Of a stretch of 64,000 nucleotides of DNA, positions 18,403 to 27,439 are shown piece by piece. Position 1 is the first letter of the stretch, and each line of letters opens with the position of its first letter. The stretch is from Flavobacteriales bacterium (GTDB lineage: Bacteria; Bacteroidota; Bacteroidia; Flavobacteriales_E; Vicingaceae): NCBI GenBank assembly GCA_020635825.1, contig JACJZA010000009.1, forward strand, positions 156,746 through 220,745. The letters run 5' to 3'. The position numbers and the translations under genes are program-made. The notes under the pieces were generated by a model. The model did not search any database. It had not been told where the DNA came from and saw nothing but the letters and a program-made list of their open reading frames with translations.

Positions 18403-18954
18403 GTGGTTAAAGATAAAATAATATTGGGAATTGATCCTGGAACTAATATTATGGGATATGGTGTAATTCATATTATTAATAATAAAATGAATTTGCTGGC
18501 AATGGGATCCATTGAGTTACACAAATTAGATACACATTTCTTAAAACTACAAAAAATATTTGAACGAACCATTTACCTATTAAATGAATACAAACCTGAT
18601 GAAGTAGCTATTGAAGCTCCCTTCTTGGGAAAAAACCCTCAATCAATGTTAAAGTTGGGAAGAGCTCAAGGGGTATCAATTGCTGCCGTTTTATCTAAAG
18701 ATATTTCTGTAAGTGAATATTCTCCAAAAAAAATAAAACAATCCATTACCGGTAAAGGAGCTGCATCTAAAGAACAAGTTGCTGGCATGTTGGTAAGTTT
18801 ATTAAAACTTAAATCTTTACCTAAACATCTAGATGCCACCGATGGGGTTGCTGTAGCTGTTTGTCATTATTTTCAAATGGGAAAACCGGTATCGGAAAAA
18901 TCCTACAGTGGTTGGGAAGCCTTTGTGAAGCAAAATCCGAGTAGAACAAAATAA
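18403..18954 (+). CDS. ruvC: Holliday junction endodeoxyribonuclease RuvC
   Basis: 183 residues, normal for RuvC. The acidic catalytic residues are seen in ILGIDPGTN (Asp), VAIEAPFLGKNPQSML (Glu), and LDATDGVAVAVCHYF (two Asp). The resolvase cuts Holliday junctions symmetrically with the RuvAB motor. The start is GTG at 18403 (VKDKIILGIDPG); no ATG fits without removing the first strand. It is divergent from the flippase-like gene with only 16 bases between them and followed by a strong terminator. Confidence 0.96.
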   Translation: MVKDKIILGIDPGTNIMGYGVIHIINNKMNLLAMGSIELHKLDTHFLKLQKIFERTIYLLNEYKPDEVAIEAPFLGKNPQSMLKLGRAQGVSIAAVLSKDISVSEYSPKKIKQSITGKGAASKEQVAGMLVSLLKLKSLPKHLDATDGVAVAVCHYFQMGKPVSEKSYSGWEAFVKQNPSRTK

Positions 18955-18981
18955 AAAAGGCTCGAAAAATTCGAGCCTTTT
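18955..18981. terminator. Bidirectional intrinsic terminator after ruvC
   Basis: AAAAGGCTCGAA, loop AAA, TTCGAGCCTTTT. A perfect stem between ruvC (+) and the T9SS protein ending at 19003 (-). Confidence 0.92.
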
Positions 18982-19002
18982 GAATTAATTTATTATTTAA
19001 AC

Positions 19003-20973
19003 TTATTGTTTAATTAGTTTTTCAACTTTTACACTATTCCCTGAAATTACTTTCACAAAATAAATTCCATTAGATAAATGATTCATATCTATGGTAATTT
19101 TATTTGAATTCATATTTTCATGGCAAACTACTTTACCAGTATAATCAATTACTTGAACCAATTCATTCCCTACAGCATTCTCTAAACTAAGGGTAAAATT
19201 ACCTGTTGTTGGGTTCGGTTGTAATATAATATATATATCTTTAACAACATCTATAGTAACATCTTTATTTATTTTTTTATAATCTCTTGATTTTCCACCT
19301 GGTTTACTTGTACAATTTATCTCATCACCCATAAAATATTGCCAAGGTAAACACTCATCTTCTTCTGGCCATGTTCTAATTACTCTTTCAATTTTATATG
19401 ATTCCCCTTCATCCATATCAAAACCTAAAAGATTGTTTGGTCCACCAAATGTTAAATAAGGATTAATGTTATTATTATCCCAATAATATACCCCAGTATA
19501 ATAAAAACTTCCTGTTCCATCATCTTTCCAAAGCCTATACTTAGCAACCATATTATTGTTACTATATCCATTTAATGAAGCAACTTGTATATCTACTGTT
19601 ATATGCCCATTAGTACAGCTTACTACTTGATTAAAAAACTCTGGAGTATTATTTACTCTAGGATCATATTCAACAGTTACACATACTTCTTCTGATTCAC
19701 AACCGGTACTTGTTTTTGTTTTAATGGCACAAAATTCACCTTCTACATTTACTGTTGCATTAGGACCATTAAATGTACCTACATAAGTAGTCCCAGAAAT
19801 TGGATTTCCATTATAGGTCCAGCTAAAAGTATGTCCTTTTGATGCTCCTGCGTTTAATGAAACAGGAAAACCATCACCTGCACATAAAATTACATCTTCT
19901 AATTCTGTAATTTCGGGATTACAACTTATAAATATTACCTTGGTGGTTTCACTCCATGGATTACATCCATTAGACCCAACCAGTTTAACTCTATAATATT
20001 TACCACATTCTATGTTTAGACCACTTGGAAAAGTAAAATCGCCAATAGGTGTACCTGTTATCCAACCGGTATCCCATGTAAAACTACCTGTTTGATTTCC
20101 ACTTTCATCTGACTCTACAATTTCCCAAAGATAACTGTCTGTGGTACCAGAAATAACACCATTAAATATAAGAGGATCATTTTCACAATAATTTAAAGTT
20201 CCATTAATTGAAGGTGTTATTTGATTACCTGTAGTAATCACTACATCATCAATTAATAATATACCACCAACTGATTGTCCATATTCATTTATAAATTTTT
20301 TAGTATTAATATCTATTTTATCATAACCAACCATAAGATCAGAAGCTGATAATGTGAATGTTGTTGATATCAATTGCCAATCACTATTTCCATAAATAGT
20401 TGATGAGGAGTATATTAATTTTCTAGAACAACTACCTGATTTCGAAAGATATACCTCAATCTTCGAACTTTGTGTTATATTAGAATTTATTGGATAACAA
20501 GGACTAGTATTAGGTTGAGAATAGCCATCAATAGTATGAACATAAAAACTTAAATTATAATCACCACAACTAGAGGGAAGTTGAGTTAAACTACCTCTAA
20601 TATCTTCACCTACTAAAGAACCACCTCCATTAATAAATTGAGCAGATAAGCCAACATATCTATAACCATTAGTTCTTTCTGAAGTGTTTATAGCCCATTT
20701 ATTAGTTGGTATTTCAACTTCACAAACACTTGATCTAGTATCAAACAAATCAGGAGAAGCTGCATAAAATCCACACTCAGTAGGTCGTTTATCCCACCCT
20801 GTTGCTTGAAATAACTGGTCTTCTCCATAAACGATGTTACCAAATTCAAAACCGCCATTTACAACGTAGTTTACTGGCGTTTGAGCATATACCAAACGAA
20901 CAACCAATAATGTTAATACAAACATTAAAACTTTCATTTTGTTCATTTTGTTCATTTTTTTCATTTTTTTCAT
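19003..20973 (-). CDS. T9SS type A sorting domain protein (secreted, adhesin-like)
   Basis: 656 residues. The signal peptide follows an extended lysine-rich n-region made by a nine-base repeat with five in-frame ATGs. A lectin/CBM-like jelly-roll region at about 30-255 (VNGGFEFGNIVYGEDQLFQ, SLTQLPSSCGDYNLSFYVHT, GGILLIDDVVITTGN) is followed by Ig/PKD-like modules with paired cysteines (about 260-530) and a C-terminal type A sorting domain (about 580-656; ILQPNPTTGNFTLSLEN, VIDYTGKVV, LSNGIYFVKVISG). It should be exported by Sec, then T9SS, and attached at the surface. Single gene. Confidence 0.88.
   Translation of the reverse strand: MKKMKKMNKMNKMKVLMFVLTLLVVRLVYAQTPVNYVVNGGFEFGNIVYGEDQLFQATGWDKRPTECGFYAASPDLFDTRSSVCEVEIPTNKWAINTSERTNGYRYVGLSAQFINGGGSLVGEDIRGSLTQLPSSCGDYNLSFYVHTIDGYSQPNTSPCYPINSNITQSSKIEVYLSKSGSCSRKLIYSSSTIYGNSDWQLISTTFTLSASDLMVGYDKIDINTKKFINEYGQSVGGILLIDDVVITTGNQITPSINGTLNYCENDPLIFNGVISGTTDSYLWEIVESDESGNQTGSFTWDTGWITGTPIGDFTFPSGLNIECGKYYRVKLVGSNGCNPWSETTKVIFISCNPEITELEDVILCAGDGFPVSLNAGASKGHTFSWTYNGNPISGTTYVGTFNGPNATVNVEGEFCAIKTKTSTGCESEEVCVTVEYDPRVNNTPEFFNQVVSCTNGHITVDIQVASLNGYSNNNMVAKYRLWKDDGTGSFYYTGVYYWDNNNINPYLTFGGPNNLLGFDMDEGESYKIERVIRTWPEEDECLPWQYFMGDEINCTSKPGGKSRDYKKINKDVTIDVVKDIYIILQPNPTTGNFTLSLENAVGNELVQVIDYTGKVVCHENMNSNKITIDMNHLSNGIYFVKVISGNSVKVEKLIKQ
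20935..20973 (-). repeat. Nine-base tandem repeat at the start of the T9SS gene
   Basis: On the coding strand two ATGAAAAAA units and two ATGAACAAA units are followed by a fifth ATG, giving in-frame ATGs every nine bases. Any could start translation, and gain or loss of a unit keeps frame. Confidence 0.85.
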
Positions 20974-21147
20974 TTTAATACAGAAAATATTTTACAATAG
21001 TATATCATCAAAATGAAATAAAAAAACATTTAAAAAACAATCTTTTATTTAATTATAACTTATTGTTTAACAGATATATACATATTTAAAATAATTAAGT
21101 ACTTATACTTAAAAATATAATAAATTACGTATAATTACCTATTTGTT

Positions 21148-21543
21148 TTATGAATGAAATTTTATTGTTCTTAAAACTTCTTCGAATTCCTCTTTCTCTA
21201 GTTTTAATTTCGGACGAGAGAAATTAATATCTTCAACCGATTGTAATGGTATTAAATGAATATGTGCATGAGGCACTTCTAATCCTATGACAGCCACACC
21301 AATTCTTTTACATGGAATGGCTTTTTCAATTTTTTTGGCAACTTGTTGAGCAAAATTCCACAAACCCTGATATGTTGTAGATTCTACATCAAAAATATAA
21401 TCTACTTGTTTTTTTGGAATCACTAAGGTATGTCCCTTTGCCAAAGGAAAAACATCTAAAAAAGCAATAAAATCATCATTTTCATCAATAATGTAACCTG
21501 GAATTTCCCTGTTGATGATTTTAGTAAATATTGACGACTCCAT
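21148..21543 (-). CDS. HIT-family nucleotide hydrolase
   Basis: 131 residues. FTKIINREIPGYIIDENDDF at the start, FPLAKGHTLVIPKKQVDYIF in the middle and the histidine triad HAHIHLIPL near residue 95 define a Hint-type HIT protein, which hydrolyses nucleoside phosphoramidates or adenylates in the cytoplasm. It is one base from the greA stop, so the pair is translated from one mRNA, an arrangement I have often seen in Bacteroidetes. Confidence 0.93.
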   Translation of the reverse strand: MESSIFTKIINREIPGYIIDENDDFIAFLDVFPLAKGHTLVIPKKQVDYIFDVESTTYQGLWNFAQQVAKKIEKAIPCKRIGVAVIGLEVPHAHIHLIPLQSVEDINFSRPKLKLEKEEFEEVLRTIKFHS

Positions 21544-21544
21544 A

Positions 21545-22018
21545 TTAACGACTAATGTCTAAAATTTCGAATTTCACCATACCTGTTGGTGCTTGTACTT
21601 CGGCCACTTCACCAACTGATTTACCTAATAACCCTTTTCCAATAGGTGAATCTACAGAAATTTTCTTTTCTTTTAAATTAGCTTCTTTCTCTGACACTAA
21701 TGTATATTCCATTACCATACCATTGGCTTGATTTTTTATTTTAACCTTCGATAAAATCAAAGCTTTAGAAGTATCTAATTGTGATTCATCAATAATACGG
21801 GCATTAGCAATAACCGTTTCTAATTTTGATATCTTAAGTTCCAATAATCCTTGTGCTTCTTTAGCTGCATCGTATTCAGCATTTTCAGATAAATCTCCTT
21901 TTTCTCTTGCTTCAGCAATTTGGGCAGAAATTTTAGGGCGTTCAATGTTTTTTAATTGATCCAATTCATCATTTAATTTCTTCAACCCTTCTTCGGTATA
22001 ATAGTTTACTTGTGACAT
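21545..22018 (-). CDS. greA: Transcription elongation factor GreA
   Basis: 157 residues, normal length. The N-terminal coiled coil (YYTEEGLKKLNDELDQLKNI, EAREKGDLSENAEYDAAKEA with the tip acids) is followed by the FKBP-like C-terminal domain (KVKIKNQANGMVMEYTLVSE, ISVDSPIGKGLLGKSVGEVA). It stimulates cleavage of backtracked RNA by RNA polymerase. It is first gene of the greA-HIT pair and is separated from the upstream T9SS operon by a hairpin terminator. Confidence 0.97.
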   Translation of the reverse strand: MSQVNYYTEEGLKKLNDELDQLKNIERPKISAQIAEAREKGDLSENAEYDAAKEAQGLLELKISKLETVIANARIIDESQLDTSKALILSKVKIKNQANGMVMEYTLVSEKEANLKEKKISVDSPIGKGLLGKSVGEVAEVQAPTGMVKFEILDISR

Positions 22019-22041
22019 AATTCTATAAGTTTTTAAAGCGA

Positions 22042-22069
22042 AAAGAGAACTCTAAAAAGAGCTCTCTTT
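22042..22069 (-). terminator. Hairpin terminator between the PorV-like operon and greA
   Basis: AAAGAGA-A-CTCT, loop AAAA, AGAG-C-TCTCTTT. An 11-bp stem with one A.C mismatch, read on the minus strand after the PorV-like gene. The T tract is interrupted, so efficiency may be partial and some read-through into greA is possible. Confidence 0.55.
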
Positions 22070-22097
22070 AACTTTTTTAATATGTAATTTTGTTATT

Positions 22098-23180
22098 TTA
22101 CAAATCTAAACGTACTCCAATTGTATGGGTACCACTGAAGTTTTCAGTCATTTGATAAGCATAGTGTAATCCAAATGTTGAACCACTTTTACCAAGAGGA
22201 GCAACAATAGAACCACCAAAAGCAGGTCCAGTATAAGCAGAAGTTCTCTTATTAGCATCAAACCAAGTACCATCTTCTAACACATAACCGGCTCTTAACA
22301 TAAACATGTTTTTAAATCCATACTCTAAACCAATTCTATATTGGTCTTTAGTAAATGAGTTAGCAGTAAAGTTACCTGCTAAAGTAATTCTATGATTCGC
22401 TTTAATTGCATTTGAAGCTGAATCTTTAACAGGAGCTACAAAGAAATCGTAAGAAGCGCCAATGTTTAATAAGGAAGGAACTTGATAACTGGTAACTCTT
22501 CTTTGTTGAGTAGATGTAATGCTAGTGTTTGGGTCTGTATTAGTAAACGTTAAACCTTCTCCCGCAGCACCAATAGTAGGTCCAACATTATTCAACGAAA
22601 TACCAAACTTAATTCTATCATTTTCACCAGTAACATATTTAACACCTGCATTAAAAGCAACTCCCCTTCTAGTAATATTTGAAATTGATTCACTAACAAT
22701 TTTCACAACAAACCCACCTGAAATTCTATCGGAAAACATTTTAGCATAAGCTAAATCAAAGTTCAAATAACTTGGAGAATAAGTACCTATTCCTCCTTCT
22801 GGCAAATCTTCAGTAGTAATATCAATTTCACCAAAACTCATCGACATGATAGAAACACCTAAAACGTTTGATTCACCAATTTTTTGAGTGAAACCAAATG
22901 AATTTACCTTAGTATCACTACCTGATAACCAGTTTTTGTTGACAAACATCAATTCAGTTCTGTTGGTATAAGCCATACCAGCAACATTTAAATTCATTGC
23001 TTCTAAACCAATTGCTGATGCAGTATTAGCTCCACCAAATCCAACACTTCTTACCCAAGGGTTTATCAACATATGCGATGCTCCTGCTTCACCTGCTCTC
23101 TCTTCATTTCCTGCAAAAACATTCACCGAAGATAACATTCCTGTTAGTAAAAGAGTTGCTATAATTTTAACATTTTTCAT
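22098..23180 (-). CDS. PorV/PorQ-family outer membrane beta-barrel protein
   Basis: 360 residues. The signal peptide ends near 23 (SSVNVFAGNEE). The mature start AGEAGASHMLINPWVRSVGF followed by GGANTASAIGLEAMNLNVAG is characteristic of the PorV/PorQ family, and the rest alternates beta strands to a terminal aromatic/leucine strand (HTIGVRLDL), as in a FadL-like barrel. PorV shuttles T9SS cargo at the outer membrane. It is last of the TonB receptor, giant surface protein, PorV-like operon (34-base gap), which suggests a role dedicated to displaying the upstream product. Confidence 0.85.
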   Translation of the reverse strand: MKNVKIIATLLLTGMLSSVNVFAGNEERAGEAGASHMLINPWVRSVGFGGANTASAIGLEAMNLNVAGMAYTNRTELMFVNKNWLSGSDTKVNSFGFTQKIGESNVLGVSIMSMSFGEIDITTEDLPEGGIGTYSPSYLNFDLAYAKMFSDRISGGFVVKIVSESISNITRRGVAFNAGVKYVTGENDRIKFGISLNNVGPTIGAAGEGLTFTNTDPNTSITSTQQRRVTSYQVPSLLNIGASYDFFVAPVKDSASNAIKANHRITLAGNFTANSFTKDQYRIGLEYGFKNMFMLRAGYVLEDGTWFDANKRTSAYTGPAFGGSIVAPLGKSGSTFGLHYAYQMTENFSGTHTIGVRLDL

Positions 23181-23214
23181 GTTGTCTGTTTTTTTTAAAT
23201 CTTCAAATATATAA

Positions 23215-26200
23215 TTAGAAACCTCCTAAATCAGTTGGTCTAGTTACACCATACCATTTAATTACTTTTTCACCAATTCCCGGTACATCAATGTGTATTA
23301 AATACACACCACCGGCAACAGGAATTCCAAAACTGTTTTTCAAATCCCAATCTAAACTGGTTTTAGAATCTGCTTTTTGGAATCTTCTCATCAATGTGCC
23401 ATTTACATTGTAAATAGAAACAGTACATTCTTCTGGTAAATTAGTAAACTTAATTCTTGTATCTAATTTATCAGATTCATATTCCGAATAAGCATAGTAA
23501 GGATTTGGTACTGCCTTAATATCTTTCAGTGCTTCTTTAGCTAAATCAGAAACTCCAGTTTCCGCTGCAAAACCATCCATAGTAAACATATACATAGGTC
23601 TTGTAGCATTACCTGTAGGTTCAGCATTAGTAGAATTTACAGTAGAATATTTCTCGTAAGGTCTTTCCACACGTAATTGAACTCTTGCATCAGTTGACAA
23701 CCATGTTTGTCCTTGGTTTAACATAGGCACACCTGTCCAAATACAATTTTGAGCAATGTATAATCTTGTATTTTTAATACCTGAATTAATTTGTGCAGGA
23801 GTTCTAGTAATAGAAAGTAAACTATCAAGGGTTTTACACTCATCATATCTAGTCTTAAAGATATATACATAGTGTCTTCCACCCATTACCGTATCTAATT
23901 TCAAGTTCAGAGTATCAAAATCAAACAATCTTGATGTAGGATTCATTTTCATATCTCTACCATTTTGATTAGGTAAACCACTATCCTCTCCAAATGCAAT
24001 ATTTAATCTTTCTCCAGTTTCAACATTTATTGCATATCCAGGGAACCAACCTAAACCAGTTGTTCCAGTACCATCATCATTTCCATTTTTATCAACACTA
24101 TTTGCAAATCTTTTTGCAAAATATGGTACATGACCTTCTGTTGTATCAATACCATCTCTACCAGTTTCAAAAACAACACTTCTTGTCCACTTACTTTGGT
24201 CGCTAGTAAATACTATATCCACTGATTGCATATCAGATAAGTTACAAACCGAAGAAGATGTAGATGGTAAAGTAAAATCAACCGTCGAATAGTATTTAGT
24301 TGTAGAACCTGATTTAAAATGGTCTAATATTGCAGGTGCAAATTTAACTGTATTCAATAAATCTTTTCCGGAAGTTGATTTAGCAGAAACTGATGTTGCT
24401 ACCAATCTATATGGTGCCCAACTTCCTTGAATTATATTTTCAAATAATTGGTTAGGATCTAAATACTCACCATTTTCTATATAATCGTTAAATTCAGTTC
24501 CAGCTGCATCATCCGCTACATTATAAGCTTGTGTACCAGAACGAATCCAGTTTAAATCATTCTGTCCATCTAAATCATACATCGCTCCCAACCAGTCTTG
24601 ACCTGAAAGCGCATATGAAATTGAAGAGCTAATCATTCCACCACCAACTTCTAAATCAGTACCTGGTAATTCAACTTGTTTTAAAGTAACCGAAATACCT
24701 TGGTCTAAGAATAATTGTTCATATTTATTAGCAATATTAACATCTGATAATACAGTATCATATCCAGATCCACTTGCTGATGGAAATATTAATCTCCAAT
24801 AAGCATCATCTAAAGTGTTAGATGCAGGAGTAGTAGCTGTAGAATCTAAAAATTGTAACTGATAAGTACCACTAGCTACATTTAATGGATCAATAACTTT
24901 TACATCAACTGGCCCATAACCCGATTGATAAGTAATATAATCAGCATATCCATTGCTTAAAATAGTAGCCTCAGAAGATGAGGTTAAATTCAATAATAAA
25001 CCTCCATTACCTTGTCCTTCAATTCTTGTAATTTCCGGTTGATCACCATAGTTAGAATTGGTTAAGGTACCACCATTTTCAGGTTTAGTATCATGAGGAA
25101 TACCAGAATAAGATCTAATTGAACTTCCTGTAGAATTAGTTCTACTAGCTAAATAAGGTTTTAATTGACCACCTAAAGTGAAATTTTGTGGATCTACTGT
25201 TTTCCAATTATTATAAGCATAAGCTATCACAATAAAATGATAAGTTTTGTGATTTACTAATTTCTTATCAGTTCCGGTGGCAAAAGCATCAGTAGTTACT
25301 CTAAATGAGTGTCTAATACCTTTATTTTCACCAGCCACCATTTCAGTAGGAACGTTAGCATTAATACTCTTATCAAATGTATAATTTACGATTTGACTAA
25401 TACCATCCTCCTTATCACATTGAGCAATTAATCTAGCAACAGATGGGTCACTTAACTGAGTAACAGAAACGTTAGCATTTTTTACTTGATAAACTTGATA
25501 TCCTTGGAAATCATAATATTTCAAACTATCTCTATCTTCTTCAGGTCCTTGATATACTCCATCTAAGGTATCAGGAATAGATATAGTCGGATCTTTTAAA
25601 TGAGCTGTTTCATTATAGTTGTTAGAAATAGGATTATTATTCGATAAATAAAGAATCAATTCATTTTTCAACTCTTGAATAGTAATGTCTGGAGCAGCAG
25701 GTCCATCTAATACTTTAAAACAGTTATCAAATAGTGCTTGAGCTTTATCATCGGCAACTCTTAAGTATGTTAGAGAAGCTTTTTCATCTCCACTTAAGGC
25801 TCTAGCATAAACAATACCCACTGTTAAATCATTTACTGCACCTGGTTCTAATGTAAAAGGTCCAGCTGATTCTAGGAATCTTCTATCACCTGCAGTATTA
25901 TTTACAGTTTTTTCATCCCATATTGAAGGAGTTTGAGCCACACCTTGTGTACTCCAAAAATATGGGTCAGTATCTCCAGGGAAAATTAAGTCTGCAGTAC
26001 TTCCAGTACCAGTACCAAGAGGGTTTCCATCACCGCCCCATACCATTGGGTTACCATTGGTCCATTTACCTTGCAAGTAATTATAAAAGTCACTCGCATT
26101 GTTAGGATCACCATTACCATTAATTTGAGCACCAATGTTATAGTAAACAAACTTTTTCATTCCATAACGCTCATTATCTACAATACCATCACCATATCCA

Positions 26201-27411
26201 ATTCCTAAACCTTCATAAGGAATACCTCCTTGAGCTATAGCTGTAGGTATATCTGTAGTTAATGGATTATCAATACCATCATTGTCAGCATAAGGTCCTT
26301 CAAAGAAGTCAACACCAATTGCTGGTGGAGTTGAACCATAACCAATAACCCCAGCAGTATTAGATACATCATCATCATTATCTCCATTGTAACAGTACCC
26401 TAATCCTCTTGAAGCATCACAACCTACATAATCATCTCCAGGATTACCCAAATCTGAATCTACCCATTGACCAAAATAAGTATTTGTAAAAGTAAAACTT
26501 GATTTATTGATTAACTCATAGTTATAAAATGTCATATCATTAATCTCATCGTTGGTAGCAAAAGCAAATGCTTGACCATGTATTTCCATACCAATTGGTT
26601 GATCACTTTGAGATTCTGAATGTTGATTACCTTTATCGTTAAATACAAACCAAATAGTAGTATCACCAAATAAACGTAAATCTCTTTGTACTCTACAATC
26701 AATTTGACCTAATAAATCATATTTCGGATAATCACCAGCACTTGGATCATAATAAGTATCTCCATCTGCGTCAAAAAAAGGAGCTAAATCTTGAGTAACC
26801 GTATAGGTTTGACCTGCTTGTTTAGTTACAACATTCCCCTTTGCAGGGTAGTTTAAAATTGATTTAGGGATTTGGTAATCAGGATATGCGTCAGGGTTAG
26901 CAAACCAAGCAACAAATTGATTAACTTCTGCTCTTGAGATAGCAAAATATTGGTCAAAAATATTACAGGTTGCTGCATCAACATCGGCAGTAGCATCATC
27001 TAACGGTCCAGGCCAGAAATCATTTCCTTGTCTAAACATTGCTGCGGCTACCTTTAACTGTCCGTTTTGGTCTGTTCCACCAATCCATAAACCAGCAGCA
27101 TAAATAGCAGCATAATATGGATCATTTTCCTCATCAATCTGTTTAGGAATAGAGTAAGCTGCAATACCAGCACCTCTATCTTGGAACATCGTCCCTCCAG
27201 TTGTCTCTAAACGAGCTCTTACGTTATTAAATTCTAATATAGCAACAGCAGCTGCAGGAGCACATCCTGCTGCAGGAGTTGGAGTAGTTCCACCACCTTT
27301 ATTTCCATTATTATTAGTTGCTACAGAACGAGCACTAATAGTAGATGTTGCTAATAACAAAGCTGTAGTAGCAATTGTTATTTTGGTTGATAATTTACGT
27401 CCGTTTTGCAT
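23215..27411 (-). CDS. Very large secreted protein with T9SS-type C-terminal domain
   Basis: 1398 residues. The signal peptide (ATTALLLATSTISARS) is followed by a stretch of gly/thr/pro and a conserved-looking body with many Asp/Asn-rich, calcium-site-like segments (DADGDTYYDPSAGDYPKYDL, NGDNDDDVSNTAGV). The C-terminal about 90 residues (IKAVPNPYYAYSEYESDKLD, CTVSIYNVNGTLMRRFQKAD, GIPVAGGVYLIHIDVPG) are of the sorting-domain/FlgD-like type that directs T9SS export. It lies between a TonB receptor and a PorV-like protein with gaps of 28 and 34 bases. Similar triads recur in Bacteroidetes, but the function is unknown. Confidence 0.82.
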   Translation of the reverse strand: MQNGRKLSTKITIATTALLLATSTISARSVATNNNGNKGGGTTPTPAAGCAPAAAVAILEFNNVRARLETTGGTMFQDRGAGIAAYSIPKQIDEENDPYYAAIYAAGLWIGGTDQNGQLKVAAAMFRQGNDFWPGPLDDATADVDAATCNIFDQYFAISRAEVNQFVAWFANPDAYPDYQIPKSILNYPAKGNVVTKQAGQTYTVTQDLAPFFDADGDTYYDPSAGDYPKYDLLGQIDCRVQRDLRLFGDTTIWFVFNDKGNQHSESQSDQPIGMEIHGQAFAFATNDEINDMTFYNYELINKSSFTFTNTYFGQWVDSDLGNPGDDYVGCDASRGLGYCYNGDNDDDVSNTAGVIGYGSTPPAIGVDFFEGPYADNDGIDNPLTTDIPTAIAQGGIPYEGLGIGYGDGIVDNERYGMKKFVYYNIGAQINGNGDPNNASDFYNYLQGKWTNGNPMVWGGDGNPLGTGTGSTADLIFPGDTDPYFWSTQGVAQTPSIWDEKTVNNTAGDRRFLESAGPFTLEPGAVNDLTVGIVYARALSGDEKASLTYLRVADDKAQALFDNCFKVLDGPAAPDITIQELKNELILYLSNNNPISNNYNETAHLKDPTISIPDTLDGVYQGPEEDRDSLKYYDFQGYQVYQVKNANVSVTQLSDPSVARLIAQCDKEDGISQIVNYTFDKSINANVPTEMVAGENKGIRHSFRVTTDAFATGTDKKLVNHKTYHFIVIAYAYNNWKTVDPQNFTLGGQLKPYLASRTNSTGSSIRSYSGIPHDTKPENGGTLTNSNYGDQPEITRIEGQGNGGLLLNLTSSSEATILSNGYADYITYQSGYGPVDVKVIDPLNVASGTYQLQFLDSTATTPASNTLDDAYWRLIFPSASGSGYDTVLSDVNIANKYEQLFLDQGISVTLKQVELPGTDLEVGGGMISSSISYALSGQDWLGAMYDLDGQNDLNWIRSGTQAYNVADDAAGTEFNDYIENGEYLDPNQLFENIIQGSWAPYRLVATSVSAKSTSGKDLLNTVKFAPAILDHFKSGSTTKYYSTVDFTLPSTSSSVCNLSDMQSVDIVFTSDQSKWTRSVVFETGRDGIDTTEGHVPYFAKRFANSVDKNGNDDGTGTTGLGWFPGYAINVETGERLNIAFGEDSGLPNQNGRDMKMNPTSRLFDFDTLNLKLDTVMGGRHYVYIFKTRYDECKTLDSLLSITRTPAQINSGIKNTRLYIAQNCIWTGVPMLNQGQTWLSTDARVQLRVERPYEKYSTVNSTNAEPTGNATRPMYMFTMDGFAAETGVSDLAKEALKDIKAVPNPYYAYSEYESDKLDTRIKFTNLPEECTVSIYNVNGTLMRRFQKADSKTSLDWDLKNSFGIPVAGGVYLIHIDVPGIGEKVIKWYGVTRPTDLGGF

Positions 27412-27439
27412 ATCAATATCGTATAAATTATTTCTCTAA

